Shown here: piece after piece, positions 42,356 through 51,506 of the stretch
How positions within the stretch are numbered: position 1 is the stretch's first letter
Layout of the letters: every line of letters begins with the position of its first letter
Assembly (NCBI GenBank): GCA_045639325.1
Contig: JAZUCU010000040.1
Span: 1-64,000, forward strand
Origin: RGIG8244 sp045639325
GTDB taxonomy: Bacteria > Verrucomicrobiota > Lentisphaeria > Victivallales > UBA1829
Direction of reading: 5' to 3'
DNA: 64,000 bases
Made by a program: the position numbers and the translations under genes
Notes under the pieces: model-generated
Told to the model about the DNA's origin: nothing
Seen by the model: only the letters and a program-made list of their open reading frames with translations
Databases searched by the model: none

Positions 42356-42416
42356 TTTTTTCCTTTCTCGGGTGATTTGTTTTTGTTTTATGGTTTATGG
42401 TTTGATTGATTTTCTT

Positions 42417-43361
42417 TTATGAACTGTCCCGCACGATCAGCGAATAAGGCAGGACCACTTCCGCCGGGGACGCATCTTCATTGATCATTCGATCCAGTTG
42501 ACCGACTACGGTTTCCGCCAGTTTGCCGTAATCAGGCGAAATTGTCGTCTGCGGCGGGATACAATAACGGGAAATTCTGTGCCGTTCGGAGCTGACCAGT
42601 CGGATATCATCGGGAATTTTTTTGCCGAAAAGGGAAAGAGAGTAGGCGGCAATCCCACCGAAATTTGCTCCGCCGCAACAGAAAAATCCATCAATTCCCA
42701 ATTGCAGCATCTTGCCTATTTCTTCCAGAAAATTCTCTGTCAGGATTGCCCGGACCAGTGAGGCATCGGACGGCAGATCCCGGGATTTCAATGCCGCTTG
42801 AACTGCCTGCATCCGGATATCCACATTGCCGCATCCGGGGGTGCCGTGGATGATGACACCTATCTTTTTGCATCCTCTCTCTGCCAAATGGCTTATGGCA
42901 AGATCCATGCCCTGTTTTTCATCGGAATGAACAAAGGTGACGCCGGAGACTTTCTTTTTCGGTATTTTGTCGATGATGACCAACGGCAGAGCGAATTTTT
43001 CATCCCATTTATCGGGTATATCGATTCCGATTCCGACGGCACCGCAGAACGAGATTTCGCTGAGCCGTTCCAGATTATCCAACGGCAGCAGCTCGATACG
43101 GTAGCCGCATAATGCCAGTTGTTGAATCAGTTCCGATGTCACCATATCCACAAACTCCGCAACGGGGTAAATCTGTTTGTATGGCACGATAATGACAATA
43201 TTTTTCTGCTTGCCGGAAAGCCGCGGGCGGTATCCATATTGCTGGGCGACAGCCAATACGTGTTCGCGCACGTTTTTACGGATGTTCGGATGATGGCTGA
43301 ACACCCGCGAAACCGTTGCGGTTGAGACGCCTGCAAGGGCGGCGATTTCCTGGATTTTCAT
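42417..43361 (-). CDS. LacI-family transcriptional regulator
   Basis: 314 residues. The DNA-binding helix-turn-helix and hinge are textbook: MKIQEIAALAGVSTATVSRV at residues 1-20, then NVREHVLAVAQQYGYRPR. The rest is the periplasmic-binding-protein-like sugar sensor (GAVGIGIDIPDKWDE, HLAERGCKKIGVI). It is divergent from the oxidoreductase cassette starting at 43540 and probably represses it in the absence of a sugar ligand. A GGAG ribosome site precedes the ATG. Confidence 0.93.
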   Translation of the reverse strand: MKIQEIAALAGVSTATVSRVFSHHPNIRKNVREHVLAVAQQYGYRPRLSGKQKNIVIIVPYKQIYPVAEFVDMVTSELIQQLALCGYRIELLPLDNLERLSEISFCGAVGIGIDIPDKWDEKFALPLVIIDKIPKKKVSGVTFVHSDEKQGMDLAISHLAERGCKKIGVIIHGTPGCGNVDIRMQAVQAALKSRDLPSDASLVRAILTENFLEEIGKMLQLGIDGFFCCGGANFGGIAAYSLSLFGKKIPDDIRLVSSERHRISRYCIPPQTTISPDYGKLAETVVGQLDRMINEDASPAEVVLPYSLIVRDSS

Positions 43362-43394
43362 GTGATATGCTCCATTTACGATTGATTCATTTAC

Positions 43395-43422
43395 AATATA
43401 ATTGCATTTTTTCTGAAAACAA
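43395..43422 (-). promoter_or_regulatory. Probable promoter of the LacI gene
   Basis: On the minus strand, -35 TTGTTT (43422-43417), 16-base spacer, -10 TATATT (43400-43395). Confidence 0.55.
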
Positions 43423-43466
43423 GTATATTTTTCAAGAAATTTTACAAAAATATCCGGAAAAAGGTG

Positions 43467-43494
43467 TGGAATTTGAATTTTCAGCGTTTATATT
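43467..43494 (+). promoter_or_regulatory. Probable promoter of the oxidoreductase cassette
   Basis: -35 TGGAAT (43467-43472), 16-base spacer, -10 TATATT (43489-43494), with AAGGAG at 43527-43532 before the ATG at 43540. Confidence 0.55.
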
Positions 43495-43539
43495 ATCCCA
43501 AAATAAGCAGAATAACGTAATATATTAAGGAGATGCATT

Positions 43540-44541
43540 ATGAATCCGAAAAAAGTATTAGTCATTGGTGCCGGCGGTGCCATGGGGCAGTATCTGGTCC
43601 CTTACCTTGCAGAAAAAGGCTGTAAAGTTGATGCCATTGCATTGAATGATATGACCAGTGAACATCCGGATGTCACCTGGTACAAAGGCAATGCCAAAGA
43701 CTGGGGATTCCGTAATGAATTCCTTTCGAAAAATTATGATGCAATTATCGACTTTCTGGTTTATCCTTCCAGAGAAGTGCCTTTCTATCTCCCGCAACTT
43801 CTGGACAGCACCGGGCATTTCATTTACATTTCCTCCGGTAGAATCTACGACAATCTGGAACGCCCCGTCCGGGAAACATCGCCCCGGCTTATCGATACCT
43901 GTAAAGATCCGCTCCTGATCAATTCCGACGATTACTGCATTTATAAAGCACGCGGCGAAAATATCCTGACTGCCAGCGGCAAAAAGAATTGGACCATTGT
44001 CCGTCCCGCAACTACGTACAGTATCATGCGGTATCAGCTTGTGACACTGGAAGCCCGCGACACAGTCGGCCGTGCATTTGCGGGGAAAGATGTGGTTGTT
44101 CCGATTCAGGCAAAAGACAAACCTGCCGCTTTGAGCTGGGGGAAAGACGTTGCCCGGATGATCGGCGAATTGTTGTTCCATGAAGCAGCCCTCTGCGAAG
44201 CATTCAACGTCAACAGCGCGGAATGTCGCACCTGGGGCGAAATTGCAGATTACTACAAAGATATTTGCAATCTCAATGCGGTCTGGGTGGATAAGGAAGA
44301 GTATCTCAAGATCATCAATCCGAATCCTTATGAACTCGGCCCCCGCTGGCAGTTGGAATATGCCCGGTTGTTCGATCGGGAGGTGGATAACAGTAAAGTC
44401 CTGGCGGTCACCGGTTTGAAGCAGGAAGATATGATGCCCCTTTACGATGGCTTGAAATATGAAATCACCCGTACTCCCCGTGATATCGACTGGGGTACGA
44501 ATGTGCGGATGGATGATTATCTTGCTGCAATGAAACGCTGA
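43540..44541 (+). CDS. NAD-dependent epimerase/dehydratase-family protein
   Basis: 333 residues, extended-SDR type. The NAD-binding start is VIGAGGAMGQYLVPYLAEKG (residues 6-25). The middle has the family's ISSGRIYD segment (Ser of the catalytic triad) and YCIYKARGENIL, a Tyr-x3-Lys motif. Such enzymes epimerise, dehydrate or reduce sugars or nucleotide sugars; which one is not visible. It is the first gene of a five-gene cassette and is divergent from LacI. Confidence 0.85.
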   Translation: MNPKKVLVIGAGGAMGQYLVPYLAEKGCKVDAIALNDMTSEHPDVTWYKGNAKDWGFRNEFLSKNYDAIIDFLVYPSREVPFYLPQLLDSTGHFIYISSGRIYDNLERPVRETSPRLIDTCKDPLLINSDDYCIYKARGENILTASGKKNWTIVRPATTYSIMRYQLVTLEARDTVGRAFAGKDVVVPIQAKDKPAALSWGKDVARMIGELLFHEAALCEAFNVNSAECRTWGEIADYYKDICNLNAVWVDKEEYLKIINPNPYELGPRWQLEYARLFDREVDNSKVLAVTGLKQEDMMPLYDGLKYEITRTPRDIDWGTNVRMDDYLAAMKR

Positions 44542-44554
44542 TAAGGATGAGGTT

Positions 44555-45706
44555 ATGCTGAAAGTCTGTATTAATCGTCAGACCGGCGGAGGACGTCGCG
44601 GCGGACATCACACGCATTTTGCTTTTACGGGTTTGCCGGGTGTTGAAATCGCAGCATTGGCGGATGCTGATCCGGAAGCGGTAAATAATTATCATCTCTG
44701 CGGCGCAAAGAAACTTTATGCCGGATACGAAGAGATGATGTGTGCGGAAAAACCGGACATTGTCATTCTCTGTTCCCGCTTGCCGAAGGAGCATTATACC
44801 GAGATCAAATACGCACTGGAACATCATTGTTATGTTCTTTGTGAAAAACCTCTTGCCGATGATCTTCCTCACGCTTATGAACTTGTGGAACTTTCCCGGA
44901 AGACAGGATGTAAAGTCCAGATGGCACATCTTGCCCGTTTCGCCCCCGCATTCCGGGAAATGAAACGGATGATTCACGCCGGAGAAATCGGGAAAGTCCT
45001 GACCTGTTACATGCGCGGCAAAGAGGATACCCGGGGCGGCGGAGAGGATATGCTTGTCCTGGGGACTCACATTTTAGATGCCGCCTGTTGGATGTTTGAT
45101 TTGCCGGAAAGTGTTTATTCTGATATTCATTGGGAAGGTCGGCATATTACCGCCGCTGATACAGTGGAAACGACGGAGCCGCTGGGACCCTGTGCCGGAG
45201 ATGAGATTTTTGCCCATTTCCGTTTCAAGAACGGTGTCAACGGCATCTTTGAAAGCAGACGGGGGCTTGTCCCCGCAGTCGCCGATATGCGCATGGGTAT
45301 CACGGTCAGCGGGACGGAAGGCGCATTGACGATCCGTTATACCGACAAACGCACGTTGCGTCTCAGCCGGAATTTTCCGGTTCCGGTGGAAGACACGAAT
45401 CAATACGACATTGTGGAACTGCCTGTAACGGAAGAAATTCCGGGTGCTGCCCCCATCGATCCTGCGGCATGGGGTATTAATACGCAAGCGTTTCACAATG
45501 TATACTTTATGGAAAACAACCGGCGTGCGGCATGGGATTTGCTGCAAGCCATCGAAAACAATCGTGAACCGGTTGCCGGAATCGAATCTGCCGTGCAGTC
45601 ATTGGAAATGATCGTGGGGATTTATCAATCCGCATTGTCTCATTCCATGGTCGGGCTGCCGTTGAAAAATCGTCAACATCCGTTAAATCCGGAGAAACAG
45701 AAATGA
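44555..45706 (+). CDS. Gfo/Idh/MocA-family oxidoreductase
   Basis: 383 residues. The N-terminal Rossmann domain carries an unusual glycine-rich turn, TGGGRRGGHH, in place of the standard GxGxxG, but the second-domain signature CEKPLA (with catalytic-type Lys) and the Gfo/Idh C-terminal alpha/beta domain (GTHILDAACWMFDLP) are present. Family members oxidise or reduce sugars, inositols or amino-sugars with NAD(P). The stop codon overlaps the next start (ATGA), indicating translational coupling with the dehydrogenase that follows. Substrate unknown. Confidence 0.83.
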   Translation: MLKVCINRQTGGGRRGGHHTHFAFTGLPGVEIAALADADPEAVNNYHLCGAKKLYAGYEEMMCAEKPDIVILCSRLPKEHYTEIKYALEHHCYVLCEKPLADDLPHAYELVELSRKTGCKVQMAHLARFAPAFREMKRMIHAGEIGKVLTCYMRGKEDTRGGGEDMLVLGTHILDAACWMFDLPESVYSDIHWEGRHITAADTVETTEPLGPCAGDEIFAHFRFKNGVNGIFESRRGLVPAVADMRMGITVSGTEGALTIRYTDKRTLRLSRNFPVPVEDTNQYDIVELPVTEEIPGAAPIDPAAWGINTQAFHNVYFMENNRRAAWDLLQAIENNREPVAGIESAVQSLEMIVGIYQSALSHSMVGLPLKNRQHPLNPEKQK

Positions 45707-46710
45707 ACGCTAAAGTAATACAATTTGTCAGTCAGGGGAAAGCGGAGCTGCTGGATATTGATTTTCCCGATCCTTCTGATATCGCGCCGGATATGGTTTA
45801 TCTCAAAACCATTTGCACATTGATTTCACCCGGAACGGAATTCGCCTGTATCAATGGCAGTGTGAGTAAGAATCAGTTTCCCATGACTCTGGGCTACAGT
45901 GCCGTTGCAACGGTAATGGCGGTGGGGGCGAACGTGACAAAGTTTGCCGTCGGTGACCGCTGTCTCTGTTATCACAGTGCGCACCGGAATTATCAATTGA
46001 TGCCGGAACATAAACTGGTGAAGATTGTGCATGATTCTCTGCCGTCCGAAGAAGCGGTTTATTGTGTTGTCGGCTGTATGGGCTTTCAGGGGGTACGCCG
46101 ATGCCGTCCGGAGTTCGGTGAATCGTTGATGGTCATGGGCTTGGGATTGCTTGGACAGTTTGCCGTTCAGACGGCGCATCTCTCCGGATGTTTTCCGGTT
46201 ATTGCCTTGGATTACAATGAAAAACGCCGTCAGATCGCCTTGGGATCCGGCGCGGATTATGCGTTTTCCCCCGGCGATCCGGAACTGGAAGAAAAAGTTC
46301 GCGCTGTAACCGATGGCAAAGGTGCGGATTCTGTGATCGAAGTTACCGGAAATCCGCAAGCGGTTGTGCAGGGGTTGAAACTGACTGCCCGCTTTGGACG
46401 CGTTTCTCTGGTGGGTTGTTCCCGTACTCCGACAGAAAATATTGATTTTTATAATCTGGTGCATCGTCCGGGTATCAGCATCATCGGGGCACACAATCAG
46501 GCACGCCCCATGGATGACCGGCGTCCCGGCGTCTGGACAATGGCGGAAGATATGTCTCTTTTGCTGAAATATATGGATGCCGGGCGTTTACAATGCAAGA
46601 ATCTGCATACGATGACCGCCGATCCAGCAGAAGCTCCGGGGATTTATGACCGTGTATACAACCGGGATCCGGATTTGCTTGGTGTAGTTTTTGACTGGAC
46701 AAAATATTGA
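45703..46710 (+). CDS. Zinc-binding medium-chain alcohol/polyol dehydrogenase-like protein
   Basis: 335 residues of the MDR superfamily. The start SPGTEFACINGS resembles BchC- and polyol-dehydrogenase-like members. The Rossmann motif is GLGLLGQFAVQTAHLSG (about residues 146-162) followed by ALDYNEKRR with the Asp expected for NAD. The classical structural-zinc four-Cys lobe is absent. It probably oxidises a sugar or polyol. It overlaps the previous Gfo/Idh gene by 4 bases and is followed by a second MDR gene after 9 bases. Confidence 0.82.
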   Translation: MNAKVIQFVSQGKAELLDIDFPDPSDIAPDMVYLKTICTLISPGTEFACINGSVSKNQFPMTLGYSAVATVMAVGANVTKFAVGDRCLCYHSAHRNYQLMPEHKLVKIVHDSLPSEEAVYCVVGCMGFQGVRRCRPEFGESLMVMGLGLLGQFAVQTAHLSGCFPVIALDYNEKRRQIALGSGADYAFSPGDPELEEKVRAVTDGKGADSVIEVTGNPQAVVQGLKLTARFGRVSLVGCSRTPTENIDFYNLVHRPGISIIGAHNQARPMDDRRPGVWTMAEDMSLLLKYMDAGRLQCKNLHTMTADPAEAPGIYDRVYNRDPDLLGVVFDWTKY

Positions 46711-46719
46711 GGTGTTATC

Positions 46720-47673
46720 ATGAAAGCAATGTTGATTGAAAATAACGAATTATGTTTGCGTGACATTCCGGAGCCTGTTCTGAAGCCCGGATATGTTATC
46801 ATTGAAATTCATGCCGCCGGATTGAACCGGGCAGATTTGCTGCAGGTTGCCGGAAAATATCCGCCGCCTCCCGGGTGGCCGGATTGGCCCGGATTGGAAT
46901 GTTCCGGCGTTATTGCGGAAGCACCTGCCGGAAGCCGTTGGAAGGCAGGGGATAAAGTCTGTGCATTGTTAGGCGGTGGCGGATATGCGGAAAAAGTTCT
47001 TGTGCCGGAAGGTATGGTCATGCCGATGCCAGAAGGCGTGTCGTTCATTGAAGCTGCCGCTTTGCCGGAAGTATATACCACCGCCATGCTTAACATCCTC
47101 CGTCTCGGTAACTTGCAGAAAGGTGAAACGCTTTTTGTACAGGCGGGTGCCAGCGGACTCGGTATTGCGGCGATCCAACTCGGTAAATTGCTGGGCGCGA
47201 AGGTCGTTACAACCGTCGGTTCGGTAGAGAAAGCGGAAACAGTTAAGAAACTCGGTGCCGATGTTGTTATCAACCGGAAAGAGGAAGCGGTGGATGAAGT
47301 CCTTCAGCAGCATCCGGTTGACGTGGCTCTTGATTGTGCCGGCGGGGCATTGTTGGGGAAATGTCTCAATGGTGTCAACCCCGGCGGACGCTGGATTCTT
47401 GTTGCGACCCTGGGCGGAGAAACGACGGAACTGCCTTTGCGTGTTCTGTTGAAGAAACATATCCGATTGATGGGTAGTACCTTGCGCAGTCGGAGCGATG
47501 CAGAAAAGAGTGACATCCTCAAACAGCTCACCGAATTGGTCTGGCCGGAAGTCACAGCGGGCAGAATCCGTCCTGTGATTCATACGGTATTCCCGTTGGA
47601 AAAAGCGGCGGAAGCTCATGACGTATTGAAGAAACAGGCGAATACGGGTAAAGTGATTTTGACTTTGAAATAA
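46720..47673 (+). CDS. NAD(P)H:quinone oxidoreductase-like (MDR, zinc-less) protein
   Basis: 317 residues, quinone oxidoreductase/PIG3 type. AAGLNRADLLQVAGKYPPPPG at the substrate side and AGASGLGIAAIQLGK (dinucleotide site) are typical. It has no zinc ligands. Such enzymes reduce quinones or enones with NADPH; in a sugar cassette it could act on an unsaturated sugar intermediate. Spacing to its neighbours is 9 and 4 bases, so it is part of the same operon. Confidence 0.85.
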   Translation: MKAMLIENNELCLRDIPEPVLKPGYVIIEIHAAGLNRADLLQVAGKYPPPPGWPDWPGLECSGVIAEAPAGSRWKAGDKVCALLGGGGYAEKVLVPEGMVMPMPEGVSFIEAAALPEVYTTAMLNILRLGNLQKGETLFVQAGASGLGIAAIQLGKLLGAKVVTTVGSVEKAETVKKLGADVVINRKEEAVDEVLQQHPVDVALDCAGGALLGKCLNGVNPGGRWILVATLGGETTELPLRVLLKKHIRLMGSTLRSRSDAEKSDILKQLTELVWPEVTAGRIRPVIHTVFPLEKAAEAHDVLKKQANTGKVILTLK

Positions 47674-47677
47674 GTGT

Positions 47678-48706
47678 ATGAAAGACAAAAAGATGAAGAA
47701 GATTAAAATTGCACAGATCGGGATCGGTCACAATCATGGCGCAGACAAAATGAACACGTTGCGTGCTTTGCCCGATTACTTTGACGTCGTGGGAGTTGCC
47801 GAGAGTGACCCGTACTGGTATAATGCGCGTCATGAACTGGGGGCTTATGCCGGTTTGCCGTTCCTGACGGAAGACGATATTTTTGCCATCCCGGATTTGG
47901 ATGCCGTTGCCATTGAAACCGATGGTAAATATTTGATCTCAACCGCATTGCGTTGTGCAGAGCGGGGATTGCATCTGCACATGGATAAGCCCGGCGGCGA
48001 AGATTTTGAAGGCTTCCGTAAGTTATGCCGGATCTGTCAGGAAAAAGACCTTGCGTTTCAGGCGGCTTACATCTACCGTTATAATCCGGCGCTGAAATTC
48101 TGCATGGATGCGGTAAAGAACGGCTGGATTGGAGATGTGTTTGAAATTCATTCTGTTATGAGCCGGGATGACAGTAAGAATGATGCATACCGTCAATGGC
48201 TTTCCCAATTCAAGGGCGGCGCATTTTATATTTTTGCCGGATACCTTATGGATATTATCCTGTTGATGCTTGGCGCACCGGATAAGGTCACATCCTTCCT
48301 CAAAAAGACTCGTGACGATGCCTTGATTGATAACGGTCTGGCGGTGTTGGAATATCCGAAAGCTACTGCAACGGTTCGTGTCTCCGTGGCTGAAATCGAA
48401 GGATTCAATTACCGCCGGTTCATCATCTGCGGAACGGAAGGCTCTCTGGAATTGTGTCCGATCGAAGCCGTTGCATCCGAGTATTATACACGTCCATTGC
48501 AGGTGCGTATGACCTTGAAACATCCGCGCGGCCCCTATGCTGCCGGAACGCATACCGTGGATTGCGGTCCGCTTGGCGGCAGATATGACCGTCAGCTGAT
48601 TGATTTTGCAAAAATCATCAATAAAGAAATGGTCAATCCGTTCCCCATTGAGCACGAACTGCAGCTGCATAAAACGCTGCTGGAAGCCTGTGGCGTTCCG
48701 GTGTAA
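47678..48706 (+). CDS. Second Gfo/Idh/MocA-family oxidoreductase of the cassette
   Basis: 342 residues. Rossmann start AQIGIGHNHGADKMNTL, then MDKPGGEDFEGF, the DKP variant of the family's EKP motif with catalytic Lys, followed by AAYIYRYNPALKF and the C-terminal sheet domain. It differs clearly from the Gfo/Idh protein encoded at 44555, so the two probably carry out different steps. An internal ATG at 47693 is a possible alternative start, since neither has a strong ribosome site. Last gene of the cassette. Confidence 0.83.
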   Translation: MKDKKMKKIKIAQIGIGHNHGADKMNTLRALPDYFDVVGVAESDPYWYNARHELGAYAGLPFLTEDDIFAIPDLDAVAIETDGKYLISTALRCAERGLHLHMDKPGGEDFEGFRKLCRICQEKDLAFQAAYIYRYNPALKFCMDAVKNGWIGDVFEIHSVMSRDDSKNDAYRQWLSQFKGGAFYIFAGYLMDIILLMLGAPDKVTSFLKKTRDDALIDNGLAVLEYPKATATVRVSVAEIEGFNYRRFIICGTEGSLELCPIEAVASEYYTRPLQVRMTLKHPRGPYAAGTHTVDCGPLGGRYDRQLIDFAKIINKEMVNPFPIEHELQLHKTLLEACGVPV

Positions 48707-48770
48707 GAGTCCCTGTTTTTTCGAGGTTCCTTTCCGTTTCAAAAAAAACGTTTATTTTATGATTTTGCTG

Positions 48771-48798
48771 TGGCGATTCATAAAATGTATGTTATATT
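48771..48798 (+). promoter_or_regulatory. Probable promoter of the GH3 gene
   Basis: -35 TGGCGA (48771-48776), 16-base spacer, -10 TATATT (48793-48798); AAAGGAG at 48814-48820. Confidence 0.5.
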
Positions 48799-48826
48799 AT
48801 TTGAATACTGTTGAAAGGAGAACCTT

Positions 48827-50890
48827 ATGCTGCCATTTGAAAATAAAACATTATCTGCTGCGGAACGTGCGGATGATTTGCTTGGACGTTTGAGCCTGGA
48901 TGAAAAAATCGGGATGCTGAACATGAAAAACTGTGCAGTACCCCGCCTTCATATCCCCGCCTATCACTGGTGGAATGAAGGGCTGCATGGTGTCGCACGC
49001 AACGGGAAAGCAACCATGTTCCCCCAATCCATCGCAATCGCCGCCACATTTACACCGGAATATGCTTATGAAATGGGGAAAATCATCCGGGAAGAAGCAC
49101 GGATCAAACACTCTCATCTGGCAAAACATGGTCAGCGGGGGATTTATTGCGGATTGAATATGTTTTCGCCGAATATCAATATTTTCCGGGATCCGCGCTG
49201 GGGCAGGGGACATGAGACTTACGGCGAATGTCCGGTACTGACATCACTGATGGGGACGGCGTATATTACCGGTGTGCAGGGGGATGATCCCGAACATCTG
49301 GAATGTTGTGCAACCTTGAAACATTTTGCTGTACATTCGGGTCCGGAGGGTGTACGCAGTTCCTTCAATACTTCGGTCAGCGAGCGGGATCTGCAGCAGA
49401 CTTATCTGTATGCGTTCCGTTACTGCATGGAGAAATCCGGCGTGAAAAACCTGATGGCATCTTATAATGCAGTGGATGGTGTCCCCATGGCAATCAACCG
49501 GAAAATGCTGTTTGATGTACTCCGCCGGGAATGGAATTTTCAGTCTGTGGTAGTGACCGATGTTGCTACGGCAGCCAATCTTGTCAATGAGTTCAAAATC
49601 TGCAAGGATATGCCGGAAGCGCTGGCATTGCAGATTTCTGCCGGAGTGGATGTCTGCAGTGAACTTGGTGATCATATTCCGGCATACATGCGGGAGGCGT
49701 ATGACCGGGGCTTGCTCAAGGAAGATGATATCAATCGTGCCATCCGCAATCAATTGATTCTGAAATTTCAACTTGGCTTGCTGGATTCTCTGCCGGAAAC
49801 GGATTATTCCCGCTTGGAATGTAAAGAACACCGTGCCATCTCCCGCAGAATCGCAGAACGCAGTCCGGTTCTGTTGAAAAACAATGGTATTCTGCCGTTG
49901 AAAGATTATGCCGGGAAAAAGATTGCTGTTATCGGCCCGACCGCTGCCGATGTGGAAGTGTTACGTGGCAATTACAGCGGGACAGCGACAAAATATGTGA
50001 CGATTCTGGATGGTATGTTGGAAACATTCGGAGAAGATCAGGTAATCTATGCCCGCGGATGCGAAATCCTCCGCAGTAAAACCGAACTCTGCGGTGAGCC
50101 GGGCGACCGGTTGGCAGAAGCGGCAATTGCTGCCGAACAAGCCGATCTTGTGATACTCTCCCTCGGTTTGACTCCGGAATTTGAAGGCGAAGCCGGGGAT
50201 GCCGGCAATTCGGAAGCCGGGGGCGATAAAGCTTCTCTGGATTTGCCCGCCGTTCAAACGGAATTGCTGGAAACGGTTCTTGCTGCGGGTAAGCCTGTCA
50301 TTTTGCTGAATTGTTCCGGCAGTGCGATTGCCATTCCGGAAGATAAGGTGGATGCCGCATTGCAAGTCTTCTACCCCGGTCCGGAAGGGGGACGCGTCAT
50401 TGCCGATATCCTGACGGGTAAAGTGAATCCTTCCGGCAGATTGCCTGTGACCTTTTACCGTTCGACGGAAAAATTGCCGCCGTTTGAAGATTATTCCATG
50501 AAGAACCGGACGTACCGTTATTGCTCGGAAAATATTCTTTATCCATTCGGCTATGGTTTGAGTTATACCACATTTGAATATTCTGCGTTGACAGCGGAAA
50601 ATTGCCCCGAAGGCGTGCGGTGTCAACTTACAGTCAGCAACACAGGAATGTACGCAGGGGAAACAGCGATACCGTTTTTCTTCCGTCATGAGAACGGCCC
50701 GGCGTATGAACCTTTAAAACAGTTTGCGGGTGCGATCCGCTTGCATTTGAATCCGGGTGAACGGCAGGAAATATGCTTTACTTATCCGGCGGAATTTCTG
50801 CAATTTGCCGATGAAGAGGGCGTATTTCAGCCGATTACCGGCGGCATTACATTCATGGTGGAAGAGCAGAAGATTACCATTCATCGTTAA
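48827..50890 (+). CDS. GH3 glycoside hydrolase (beta-xylosidase/beta-glucosidase type)
   Basis: 687 residues without a signal peptide, so it acts on imported oligosaccharides. The GH3 N-terminal barrel has HWWNEGLHGVAR, LKHFAVHSGPEG (Lys165, His166) and the nucleophile Asp245 in VVVTDVATAANL. The C-terminal alpha/beta sandwich (about 350-560) and fibronectin-type domain (GYGLSYTTFEYS onward) complete the normal order. The HWWNEGLHG form is common in beta-xylosidases and arabinosidases. It has its own promoter after the oxidoreductase cassette and probably feeds it. Confidence 0.92.
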   Translation: MLPFENKTLSAAERADDLLGRLSLDEKIGMLNMKNCAVPRLHIPAYHWWNEGLHGVARNGKATMFPQSIAIAATFTPEYAYEMGKIIREEARIKHSHLAKHGQRGIYCGLNMFSPNINIFRDPRWGRGHETYGECPVLTSLMGTAYITGVQGDDPEHLECCATLKHFAVHSGPEGVRSSFNTSVSERDLQQTYLYAFRYCMEKSGVKNLMASYNAVDGVPMAINRKMLFDVLRREWNFQSVVVTDVATAANLVNEFKICKDMPEALALQISAGVDVCSELGDHIPAYMREAYDRGLLKEDDINRAIRNQLILKFQLGLLDSLPETDYSRLECKEHRAISRRIAERSPVLLKNNGILPLKDYAGKKIAVIGPTAADVEVLRGNYSGTATKYVTILDGMLETFGEDQVIYARGCEILRSKTELCGEPGDRLAEAAIAAEQADLVILSLGLTPEFEGEAGDAGNSEAGGDKASLDLPAVQTELLETVLAAGKPVILLNCSGSAIAIPEDKVDAALQVFYPGPEGGRVIADILTGKVNPSGRLPVTFYRSTEKLPPFEDYSMKNRTYRYCSENILYPFGYGLSYTTFEYSALTAENCPEGVRCQLTVSNTGMYAGETAIPFFFRHENGPAYEPLKQFAGAIRLHLNPGERQEICFTYPAEFLQFADEEGVFQPITGGITFMVEEQKITIHR

Positions 50891-50908
50891 TAAAATCTTT
50901 TATGCAGC

Positions 50909-50937
50909 TTGATATTTACGATGTATCATGCTATATT
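50909..50937 (+). promoter_or_regulatory. Promoter of the small secreted protein gene
   Basis: -35 TTGATA (50909-50914), 17-base spacer, -10 TATATT (50932-50937) preceded by ATGC. Confidence 0.65.
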
Positions 50938-50971
50938 ACGTTTTATAACTTAACTTGAAAGGATTTGCATC

Positions 50972-51493
50972 ATGAAAAAAATCGTCATTCTGGCTGCCGC
51001 CATGTGCAGCGCACTCACTCTCTCCGCCCAGCTTCCTGCCGTGACAGGTGCACCCGCCAATAAACAGACAAAAGTCATCCGCAACTGGCTTGTTCAGGCT
51101 CAGCCCTGTGATAAAGCGACCGTTCAGACCAATATCGGCAAAGATGGCAAAGTCACATCTCATGTTTTTGCTCCGGTAAAAGACGGCTTTATTTTCTTTT
51201 CCGGCGTTACACTCAAGTATCAGAAAGGCGACAGCTTTGAACTGACCTGCAAAGTCAAAGGTTCCGGTTCTGTAACTCTGGGATATATTGCTTACAGCAA
51301 CACCAATAAATATCTGACATCCGTCCGCAGCAAATCTTTCACATTGAAAGAAGGGGAAGAAAACACATTCAAGGCGGAACTTACCGTTGTTGACGGCAAG
51401 GAATTCCCCACTGCAACCATCCGCCCGTTCATTGGCGTGAACAAAAACAGCAAAGTGGAATTGCTTGATCTCAAATTGATCGACGAAGAATAA
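50972..51493 (+). CDS. Small secreted beta-sandwich protein
   Basis: 173 residues; signal peptide MKKIVILAAAMCSALTLSA. The mature part has the same style of sandwich as other secreted proteins in this window (FELTCKVKGSGSVTLGYIAY, ending KVELLDLKLID), with the KGSG turn also found in the GH20-like and SGNH proteins. A carbohydrate-binding role is inferred. It is followed after 13 bases by the beta-helix protein, so the two are probably co-transcribed. Confidence 0.72.
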   Translation: MKKIVILAAAMCSALTLSAQLPAVTGAPANKQTKVIRNWLVQAQPCDKATVQTNIGKDGKVTSHVFAPVKDGFIFFSGVTLKYQKGDSFELTCKVKGSGSVTLGYIAYSNTNKYLTSVRSKSFTLKEGEENTFKAELTVVDGKEFPTATIRPFIGVNKNSKVELLDLKLIDEE

Positions 51494-51506
51494 GGATTTT
51501 TCAGCC

